NCBI GenBank assembly: GCA_023229135.1
Contig: JALNZT010000022.1
Coordinates: 6,546-70,545, forward strand
Origin: Bacteroidales bacterium
GTDB lineage: Bacteria; Bacteroidota; Bacteroidia; Bacteroidales; F082
Length of the DNA: 64,000 nt
Direction: 5' to 3'
Under the pieces are notes generated by a model. The model did not search any database, was not told the DNA's origin, and was given only the letters and a program-made list of their open reading frames with translations. The stretch's first letter is position 1, and each line of letters begins with the position of its first letter. Made by a program: the position numbers and the translations under genes. Positions 52,276 through 59,014 of this stretch are shown in pieces.

Positions 52276-52494
52276 ATGGCAAGAGCTGTAGTTCGTTCTT
52301 CCTATAGTTTTCGGAATCTTCCTGACTTGCTCAAAAACACGATTAAATCGATTGGAGTTATTAAAAATGCCCCTACTTTTACTCCGTTCAAATGAGACGA
52401 TCAGGATTTCAACTTAATCAACAAACTCAATGCGCGTGAAGTATTTATATTTGAAACCAATTTAAATGCCATGGCCCAAAATGAAACTCCATGA
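52276..52494 (+). pseudogene. Short frame interrupted by one in-frame TGA
   Basis: From ATG 52276 the frame reads 39 codons (MARAVVRSSYSFRNLPDLLK, then NTIKSIGVIKNAPTFTPFK), meets TGA at 52393-52395, then continues 32 codons (DDQDFNLINKLNAREVFIFE, then TNLNAMAQNETP) to TGA at 52492, overlapping the next gene's ATG. Both halves look protein-like and share one frame, which suggests a small gene with a nonsense mutation. I recognise no family. Confidence 0.4.
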
Positions 52495-52751
52495 AACGAA
52501 AAAAAACAAATTACGATTTAATGCCTAAAAACCCAAACAACTGGAAAGGGATTTTCTACATTAACCCAAAAGACACCAGGATGTTAGTTCCAAAAATAAA
52601 TCCATTGCTTGGATGGGCTTTAAACCTTGGAAAGGTGTATGCTTATTTAGGACAGATTGCGTTAATATTGATTATTATCGCTTTTCGTTTTTTCTTTAAA
52701 AATAGATTTCACTTTTTCTTTTTTAATGGACTTAAAGGTTTTCCCACATGA
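52491..52751 (+). CDS. Small membrane protein, DUF5808-like
   Basis: 86 residues. PKNPNNWKGIFYINPKDTRM and VPKINPLLGWALNLG resemble the DUF5808 motif (W-G-xFYxNPxDPRxxVPKR...GWTLNF) as I recall it, followed by a transmembrane helix (AYLGQIALILIIIAFRFFF). The function is unknown. Its start overlaps the preceding broken frame and its TGA overlaps the ATG of the aminotransferase (52748-52751), so all may lie in one transcript. Confidence 0.6.
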   Translation: MKRKKTNYDLMPKNPNNWKGIFYINPKDTRMLVPKINPLLGWALNLGKVYAYLGQIALILIIIAFRFFFKNRFHFFFFNGLKGFPT

Positions 52752-53851
52752 ATATAGAACAAATTCGATCACTGTTTCCAATCACAAAAGAAGCTGTATA
52801 TCTTAACAACGCCTTACAAGCTCCTCTGAACACCTTGGTAAATGACAGACTTCAGGCGCATCTGCAAACCGAGTTTAATCCTGTGGACAAAAAATCCTTT
52901 AAGCGCGACAGCACGCGTGGTTTACTGTCAAAACTCTTAGGTGGTTTACCCGAAGAATACGCATTAGCGACAAGCACTGGCGTGGGTATGGGCATTGTGG
53001 CGCAAGGCCTCGGCCTTAAAAAAGGCGATAATATCGTAATCCCTGAGCGCGAACATTGGAACAACTGCTTTCCCTGGTTACAACTTGAAAAACAAGGTGT
53101 TGAAATTCGGTTTGCGAAAATCAATGCCGATAATAGTATTGATCCGAAGGCATTTGAAAAGCTTATTGATCACAAGACACGTGTTGTTACTATCGCTGCT
53201 GTGCGATTCAATAGCGGCTTCAGGCCAAACCTAACCGCCATCGGGAAGACGGCTCATAAAAAAGGTGCTTTATTTGTGGTTGACGTGGCACAAGCCGCTG
53301 GCATGATTCCCATTGATATCGAAAAAGACGAGATTGACGTGATGGCAGGCTGTGGTTTCAAATGGCTGCTTGGCATGCATGGAACCGGATTTTTATATGT
53401 CAGCAAAAAAGCCACGAGAATAATTGAACCGGTATTGCCCGGTATGTTTGCCGCGGAGTCGCAGCACGACAAACTTGTTTATTTTGATGACGCCAAAAAA
53501 TTTGAAACCGGCACAATTGCATACTCACTCTTTGATGCCTGGAACGCCGGACTCGAATTATTGTTGGATATTGGCATTAAAAACATTTATGAGAAAGCGC
53601 TGGAAAACACTGACCTACTGATTGATGGCCTTAAAGAAAAGAGCTATCAAATAGTGACGCCAACAAAAAACCGAGAAGAGAGATCCGCAATCGTTCATTT
53701 TAATACGGGTTCTTATGACACAACTAAAGCACTATACGAAAAGCTTATGGCTGAGCGTGTTTTAGTGACTTTACAAGCTAAAAATATCCGGGTCAGCCCG
53801 AATTTCTTTAACACAAAAGAGGAGATTAAGCTGTTCCTGGATTTGGTGTGA
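52748..53851 (+). CDS. Class V aminotransferase / cysteine desulfurase-like PLP enzyme
   Basis: 367 residues. The PLP fold is marked by MNIEQIRSLFPITKEAVYLN, EREHWNNCFPWLQLEKQG, FVVDVAQAAGMIPIDIEKDE and the PLP lysine in VMAGCGFKWLLGMHGTGFLYV. The length and the lack of a clear active-site Cys loop put it with class V aminotransferase-fold proteins of uncertain substrate rather than IscS/SufS. It starts within the stop of the small membrane protein gene (ATGA). Confidence 0.85.
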   Translation: MNIEQIRSLFPITKEAVYLNNALQAPLNTLVNDRLQAHLQTEFNPVDKKSFKRDSTRGLLSKLLGGLPEEYALATSTGVGMGIVAQGLGLKKGDNIVIPEREHWNNCFPWLQLEKQGVEIRFAKINADNSIDPKAFEKLIDHKTRVVTIAAVRFNSGFRPNLTAIGKTAHKKGALFVVDVAQAAGMIPIDIEKDEIDVMAGCGFKWLLGMHGTGFLYVSKKATRIIEPVLPGMFAAESQHDKLVYFDDAKKFETGTIAYSLFDAWNAGLELLLDIGIKNIYEKALENTDLLIDGLKEKSYQIVTPTKNREERSAIVHFNTGSYDTTKALYEKLMAERVLVTLQAKNIRVSPNFFNTKEEIKLFLDLV

Positions 53852-53861
53852 GAAAAATAAT

Positions 53862-53961
53862 TTTGAATCCTCTCCGAAAAGTCAAAAAACAAAAAAATGC
53901 CACCAAACGATGCGCTGAGCGTACCGAAGTGGCAGAATAATACTTTTCGGAGTGGGATCAA
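53862..53961. repeat. Dispersed inverted-repeat element, copy 4 (MITE-like, short form)
   Basis: About 100 bp. Left arm TTGAATCCTCTCCGAAAAGT then CAAAAAACAAAAAAATGCCAC; right arm GTGGCA...ACTTTTCGGAGTGGGATCAA. The arms pair both at the outer ends and at the inner ATGCCAC/GTGGCA. It starts 10 bp after the aminotransferase stop and could also act as its terminator. Confidence 0.7.
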
Positions 53962-54062
53962 TTGTGAAACTTTTAAAAACCATACTTCAATTCAATTACC
54001 GATAATTCAGCTGGATTAAGACGAAATTCTTTTTATTTTTATATCTTGGGTGAAAACTTAAA

Positions 54063-54114
54063 CGTTGGGTTGTTATACAAGCATCCGCACCGGTTAAAAA
54101 CACCGTACCCAACG
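54063..54114. repeat. Inverted repeat before the NYN gene
   Basis: CGTTGGGT (54063-54070) and ACCCAACG (54107-54114) pair perfectly around 36 nt, inside which CGGT and ACCG form a second short stem. It lies 40 bp before the preferred start of the NYN gene. Confidence 0.5.
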
Positions 54115-54153
54115 CGAAAAATTGATAGAAAAAATAATATAACGCTCAAAACC

Positions 54154-54927
54154 ATGAGAGAAAATACAGATTTGAATTTGGCCGTCCTGATAGATGCAGA
54201 CAATATCCCTTACGCAAATATTAAAGGCATGCTGGATGAAATTACAAAGTTTGGTATTCCTTCTATAAAAAGGATTTATGCCGACTGGACCAAACCGACT
54301 GTCGCAGGATGGAAGCCCGCCTTATTAGAGCATGCCATCACACCAATTCAGCAATACAGCTATACGACTGGGAAAAACGCCACGGATTCCGCGATGATTA
54401 TTGACGCCATGGATATCCTTCACCGCGAAAAGATTGATGGCTTCTGCATCGTCTCAAGCGACAGCGACTTTACGCGATTGGCAACACGCCTCAGAGAATC
54501 CAGTAAGCTGGTAATTGGGATTGGCGAAAAAAAGACACCAAAGCCCTTTATCGTCGCCTGCGATAAATTTATTTACTTAGAAATTCTCTCTGAATCAGAA
54601 ACTGCCGGTCGGGAACAGGAACCGAAAGGTTCAAAAACAAGTACCACGCCAAAGCCCACTCCAGCAGTTGAGGTCGATAAGATTGATGCCAAGCTCATTA
54701 ACCTGATAAAAACAACGATTGACGATATAGCCGATGATACAGAATGGGCTTTTCTGGCGAGAGTCGGTGGTTTGTTGAATAAAAAGAGACCTGACTTCGA
54801 CCCCAGAAATTACGGTTTTACCAAGCTAACGCCCATGATAAAATCACTGGATTCAGAGTTTGAAATAGAAGAAAGGGCCGTTGGCAATAAGTCCATAAAA
54901 CACGTTTATGTAAGAATCAAAAAATGA
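54154..54927 (+). CDS. NYN-domain RNase-like protein with OST-HTH (LOTUS) domain
   Basis: 257 residues from the ATG at 54154 (MRENTDLNLAVLIDADNIP); an upstream in-frame start at 54046 would run through the inverted repeat, so it is not used. NYN domain (about 5-150): AVLIDADNIPYANIKGMLDE, GKNATDSAMIIDAMDIL and CIVSSDSDFTRLATRLRE hold the Asp residues of a PIN-like nuclease. The C-terminal ~75 residues, DAKLINLIKTTIDDIADDTE to YGFTKLTPMIKSLD, resemble OST-HTH, an RNA-binding winged helix. This LabA-like architecture suggests an RNase; targets are unknown. The VOC gene follows by 10 bp. Confidence 0.88.
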   Translation: MRENTDLNLAVLIDADNIPYANIKGMLDEITKFGIPSIKRIYADWTKPTVAGWKPALLEHAITPIQQYSYTTGKNATDSAMIIDAMDILHREKIDGFCIVSSDSDFTRLATRLRESSKLVIGIGEKKTPKPFIVACDKFIYLEILSESETAGREQEPKGSKTSTTPKPTPAVEVDKIDAKLINLIKTTIDDIADDTEWAFLARVGGLLNKKRPDFDPRNYGFTKLTPMIKSLDSEFEIEERAVGNKSIKHVYVRIKK

Positions 54928-54937
54928 AATTATAAAG

Positions 54938-55324
54938 ATGAAAGAAATAGAATTTATCCTCTACGTTGCTAATCAGGAGAAAAGCACAGCCTTCTACCAA
55001 CAACTTCTGGAAATCAAACCCAGTTTAAATGTACCTGGTATGACTGAATTTGAATTAGCTGAATGCGTAAAGTTAGGCTTAATGCCCGAAAATGGAATCG
55101 CGAAAATTTTGGAAAACAAAGTCCCACATCCTCAGCAAGGCAAAGGCATACCAAGATGTGAACTCTATTTAAAAGTTCAGCATGCAGCTGCATATGTGCA
55201 AAGAGGAATTCAACTTGGTGGAAAGGCAATAAGCGATTTAAAAAGCCGCGACTGGGGAGATAAAGTTGGTTATATCGCTGATTTGGATGGACATATTATT
55301 GCATTTGCAGAAAGCGCAAAATGA
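54938..55324 (+). CDS. VOC (glyoxalase/bleomycin-resistance) superfamily protein
   Basis: 128 residues, a single VOC domain: IEFILYVANQEKSTAFYQQL at the start, FELAECVKLGLMPENG, and DWGDKVGYIADLDGHIIAFA at the end. Typical metal-ligand positions (the first His in particular) are not obvious, so enzyme activity is uncertain. It lies between the NYN gene and the glycosylase gene with short gaps (10 and 21 bp). Confidence 0.75.
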   Translation: MKEIEFILYVANQEKSTAFYQQLLEIKPSLNVPGMTEFELAECVKLGLMPENGIAKILENKVPHPQQGKGIPRCELYLKVQHAAAYVQRGIQLGGKAISDLKSRDWGDKVGYIADLDGHIIAFAESAK

Positions 55325-55345
55325 CAGGAAAATAAATATACTAAT

Positions 55346-56041
55346 ATGTCAAAAAACTTTGGAGAAAAAGTAATTGATTTCAACGGTCAGTTACACTATA
55401 CAGGCAAGCTACCGGAAGGTTTTCAAGTGATTAACCCCTTTATGGATAATCCTGAAACAATGGAAGTTATGCAAAGGTTTTATCATAAATTTTACGCAGA
55501 TTCAAATCAACGGAAATTTATTATCGGCATAAACCCAAGTCGTCACGGAGCCGGCGTAACGGGTGTGCCATTCACGGATACAAAACGTCTCGAAAGCGTT
55601 TGCGGCATAAAAATGCAATCGGCTTATACGCATGAAGTTTCTTCAGTTTTTCTCTACGATATGATAGCTGAATACGGCGGCGCAAAAGAGTTCTACAAAC
55701 AATTTTATATCAACTCACCATTTCCTTTGGCCATTGTCCGTCAAACAAAAGATGGCAAATGGCTGAATGCCAATTATTATGACGAGCGCGGTCTTTTTGA
55801 AATGGTGAAAGAATATATGATTTCGACCCTTAAAATAAACATCAACATGGGATTAGATACTTCTGAGGCTATCGTGTTAGGAAAGAAAAACGCAAACTTT
55901 TTACACAAAATAAACAAAGAAGCTAAGCTGTTCGGCAGTTTGAAAGTCCTTGAACATCCACGCTATATTCAGCAATATAAATCCAAAGAAAAACAGCTGT
56001 TTATTGATAAATATATATTAACCCTGGGTAGCCTTCTATAA
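55346..56041 (+). CDS. SMUG2-type uracil-DNA glycosylase (DUF4918)
   Basis: 231 residues. GINPSRHGAGVTGVPFTDTK is the motif 1 region (GINPG-like with Asn) and LEHPRYIQQY the motif 2 region (HPR) of the SMUG2/DUF4918 branch of the uracil-DNA glycosylase superfamily. It removes uracil or related damaged bases from DNA. It is probably in the same transcript as the NYN and VOC genes. Confidence 0.82.
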   Translation: MSKNFGEKVIDFNGQLHYTGKLPEGFQVINPFMDNPETMEVMQRFYHKFYADSNQRKFIIGINPSRHGAGVTGVPFTDTKRLESVCGIKMQSAYTHEVSSVFLYDMIAEYGGAKEFYKQFYINSPFPLAIVRQTKDGKWLNANYYDERGLFEMVKEYMISTLKININMGLDTSEAIVLGKKNANFLHKINKEAKLFGSLKVLEHPRYIQQYKSKEKQLFIDKYILTLGSLL

Positions 56042-56288
56042 TTCTCCGCTATCACAAATATGCGCTTGTATAACTCTGTGCCTCTTCATGCAACTTTGTG
56101 TTACAGCTCTCAAGAGCTTTCGCGACTTATAGCGCATCAAAATGACATTTTGTTCCGTTCCATCTTTATGTAATTTGACAAGGATGAAGCCCGCTGTCGG
56201 CAATTATTTTTATATTCGCCCTTAGCTTTCATGGATTAAAATATCCTGGAAATAATAGACAAAATAGAATTTTTTGATAAAATAAACC
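56042..56288. other. Intergenic gap
   Basis: 247 bp without a gene, probably holding the promoter of the AraC-type regulator; no element clear enough to mark. Confidence 0.3.
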
Positions 56289-57413
56289 ATGAAATATTTC
56301 TTTTTGATAGCTGCCTTTAATGCCTTGTTCTTCGCGATTTTGATTTTGCAGAAAAAGAAGGTGCTACATGACAAAGTGCTGATTTACTGGCTGATATATT
56401 TAGGTCTATATGTTGGTAGCTATGCCTTTTTGTCGAACATATTATTCACCGATTTTCATCTGTTGTCAGTAAGTTTTATTTCACTGCTGATGCTGCATGG
56501 GCCATTTTTGTTTCTTTATATTTCAGCCTTGATAGACGAAAATTATAAATTTCAGAGAAAAAGCCTGTTCCATTTTATACCATTTCTGCTTTTCAATATA
56601 TTTGTGTTTACAAGTCCCTTATTTCCGGAAATTGCCGGAAGCATTCGGCTTGACCACGTGAAAACTGAGCATGGATCTCCTTGGTTGTTTAATTTCTTTT
56701 TAATCCTTACCGCCTTATCCGGCCCTGTCTATTTTCTGTTGTCCATCAGGCTATTTAAGATATTGGATATCAATATTTTCAACAACTTTTCGACCACTGA
56801 AAACATAAATCTGGACTGGCTAAGAAAGCTGGTTTATTCTTTTGGTGCTATTTGGACAGTTTTAATAATTGCTGCAACAATCCATCATGTTTTTCATCTA
56901 TTCTCATGGATATTTTGCACCGATGGCTTATTTCTCTCTTTGTCTGTTTTCATCATCTTAATCGGGTATTTTGGCCTAAAGCAGAAAGAAATATTCACTC
57001 ATTTTCCTGACCATAACATTGAATACGTGACGAAACCTAAACCAAAATACGCGACTGTATTGTTGAGTGATACCGAGGCAGAAAACTATGTCAACCAGGT
57101 TAAACGTTTGATGGAGACAGAAAAACCGTATATGGATGCTGACCTCACACTCCCCGGACTGGCAGCTAAGCTTCAGATCCCATCACATCATCTTTCGCGG
57201 GTCATCAATGAAAAGTTTAGCCTAAACTTCTTTGATTTTATCAATCAATACAGGATTGAAGAAGTAAAATCCAAAATGGCCAGGCCTGAATTTGATAATT
57301 TATCCATACTTGGGATTGCTTTTGAAAGCGGATTTAATACTAAATCGGCATTTAACCGGGTTTTCAAGAAAATGACCGGAATAACTCCAAGCGAATATAA
57401 GAACCAGCTATAA
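56289..57413 (+). CDS. AraC-family transcriptional regulator with a seven-helix membrane domain
   Basis: 374 residues. Residues about 1-235 hold seven hydrophobic helices (MKYFFLIAAFNALFFAILIL ... LSVFIILIGYFGLKQKEIF). After a linker, an AraC-type DNA-binding domain covers about 275-374: LTLPGLAAKLQIPSHHLSRV (first HTH) and GFNTKSAFNRVFKKMTGITP with SEYKNQL (second HTH). It probably senses a signal at the membrane. The DUF6448 gene 170 bp downstream is a candidate target (inference). Confidence 0.9.
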   Translation: MKYFFLIAAFNALFFAILILQKKKVLHDKVLIYWLIYLGLYVGSYAFLSNILFTDFHLLSVSFISLLMLHGPFLFLYISALIDENYKFQRKSLFHFIPFLLFNIFVFTSPLFPEIAGSIRLDHVKTEHGSPWLFNFFLILTALSGPVYFLLSIRLFKILDINIFNNFSTTENINLDWLRKLVYSFGAIWTVLIIAATIHHVFHLFSWIFCTDGLFLSLSVFIILIGYFGLKQKEIFTHFPDHNIEYVTKPKPKYATVLLSDTEAENYVNQVKRLMETEKPYMDADLTLPGLAAKLQIPSHHLSRVINEKFSLNFFDFINQYRIEEVKSKMARPEFDNLSILGIAFESGFNTKSAFNRVFKKMTGITPSEYKNQL

Positions 57414-57535
57414 ACAGCTGCTTACCAATATCTTAAATATTTATTTTTAAGTTCATCTTTCTAAAACAGGACTTCGTTTTGTTGCCAAATGGGTACTACC
57501 TTAGCAAGTAGGTCGCACAGGAAGCTTTGCCAGGA

Positions 57536-57543
57536 TACTTTTG
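57536..57543 (+). promoter_or_regulatory. -7 box candidate of the DUF6448 gene
   Basis: TACTTTTG, followed by C, lies 40 bp before the ATG at 57584. No -33 TTTG at normal spacing was found. Confidence 0.35.
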
Positions 57544-57583
57544 CATCAACAAATCATAATTCTAATCATTTAATAAATTTATC

Positions 57584-58234
57584 ATGAGCACAAAAAAAAT
57601 GAATTTGGGAACAAAAGGCACAAAGAGACTTCAAACCCCTAAAAGTTATTTACAAGCAATCCTTCCGATTGTGTTTGCATCACTCTTAATATTATTTGGC
57701 ACACTGCCCGCCTCAGCGCATTGCGATTCGTTCGATGGCCCCGTAATTAAAGAAGCCACCAAAGCACTTGAAACGAATAATGTCAACCTGGTTTTAAAAT
57801 GGGTTACAAAAGAACAAGAACAGGAAATCATTTCATTGTTCAATAAGACCTACAGTTTGAAAAGTGGTGATAAAGAAGTTTATGCCATCGTTGAAAAGTA
57901 TTTTTTAGAAACCCTCGTCCGCCTGCATCGCGAAACCGAAGGCGCTCCTTATACCGGATTAAAACCGGCCGGGACTACCAAACCAATTATTCAGATGACC
58001 GACAAAACCCTTATAGATGGAAATGTGGATGATTTTTTAGTGAACTTGAATAGCCATATCGATCAGGTGATTCGCGAAAAATATGAAAAAGTTGCTGAGC
58101 TCAACAAAGTGAAGGACAATTCAATAGCGCAAGGCAGGGCTTATGTGGAAGCTTATGTTGATTATACGCATACCGTTGAAGCGATTCATGACATCATGGA
58201 ACACGGTGGTGGACATGGTCATGAAGGACACTAA
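57584..58234 (+). CDS. DUF6448 family exported protein with His-rich tail
   Basis: 216 residues. A polar start with a delayed hydrophobic segment (about 28-45, LPIVFASLLILFGTL) and cleavage near PASAHCD gives a mature N-terminus AHCDSFDGPVIKEA. The body is helical (TKEQEQEIISLFNKTYSLKS, YFLETLVRLHRETEGAPYTG). The C-terminus, HDIMEHGGGHGHEGH, is rich in His and may bind a metal. The DUF6448 assignment is from memory; the function is unknown. A strong terminator follows. Confidence 0.75.
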   Translation: MSTKKMNLGTKGTKRLQTPKSYLQAILPIVFASLLILFGTLPASAHCDSFDGPVIKEATKALETNNVNLVLKWVTKEQEQEIISLFNKTYSLKSGDKEVYAIVEKYFLETLVRLHRETEGAPYTGLKPAGTTKPIIQMTDKTLIDGNVDDFLVNLNSHIDQVIREKYEKVAELNKVKDNSIAQGRAYVEAYVDYTHTVEAIHDIMEHGGGHGHEGH

Positions 58235-58325
58235 AAGTTCAATAAGGTATCAGTGGATTTAAAATACCATTTTCAAATTAGGCTTTGACACGATCAGCCC
58301 CAAAACTGATGCAATAATATTTCAT

Positions 58326-58373
58326 AAAAAAGAGGTAAGTACTCCAAAGCTGGAAGTACTTACCTCTTTTTTG
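58326..58373 (+). terminator. Strong Rho-independent terminator
   Basis: AAAAAAGAGGTAAGTACT pairs perfectly (18 bp) with AGTACTTACCTCTTTTTT over an 11-nt loop. It ends the DUF6448 transcript and could also work on the other strand. Confidence 0.9.
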
Positions 58374-59014
58374 TTTTTGAAAATTTTATCTAAAAAAAAC
58401 CAAGCGTTAAAAGCTATAGCCATTCTCCCGCTCGGTATTTGCGACCAGATCGCACCAGAACTCTTTTAACAGCATGCTGAAAACCAATACATCACTAAAT
58501 ATCAACTTAATAAGAAATATGATTTTTGTAGTTAACACACGTTTTTTTCAGCCATTCGCTCAAAATACACACAATTAACAGCGCGGTTTCGTCTCGTCAA
58601 AATATTTTGAGGAAACGAGACCGCTAATTTCTCAGGCGAAGAGTCTTTCAATATGTCGTTTTTATAGCACAAATCAGAGATGAGTACCGAATTTAAGTAT
58701 CAAACTCGAATTTCTACTAACTGATGTTTCACATAAGTATATAATCTGTTAATAATGAATAAAATAGAGAATAATGAACTTTTTATATTTTTGATTGTCA
58801 GTATTTTAGATTATCCATTTTCAAATGAATTTAGGCTGTGAAACCCCGTGTTCGTTCTATGGTTTTTATAAAAGAGCCCACAAAAGCTCTCCGTGATGAA
58901 TTTGCTTAAACAGATCAAAATATTAAAATGGTACAACTATCTTTGTGGATGGAGCAAAGAATTTTTTCCTTGTTTTTACAATAAATGATTGAACTCCTTT
59001 AAAAAACAACCAAT
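58374..59014. other. 640-bp gap with a long palindrome, no gene
   Basis: No ORF supported on either strand. It contains a 42-bp imperfect palindrome (58583-58624), and TATCTTTG (58938-58945) as a weak -7 candidate for the glucosidase gene. Confidence 0.4.
58583..58624. repeat. 42-bp imperfect palindrome
   Basis: Centre at CAAAATATTTTG; the arms GCGGTTTCGTCTCGT and AGGAAACGAGACCGC pair at 18 of 21 positions overall, plus one G-T and two mismatches. There is no T-run, so it is not a plain terminator. Confidence 0.7.

Noticed and set aside
54046..54153. attC-like recombination site before the NYN gene
   Set aside because: GTTGGGT and ACCCAAC match the two core consensus words, but in the reverse order to an attC site, and no integrase or cassette array is present.
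54046..54153. Earlier start for the NYN protein
   Set aside because: It would translate through an inverted repeat, and the NYN domain begins directly after the ATG at 54154.
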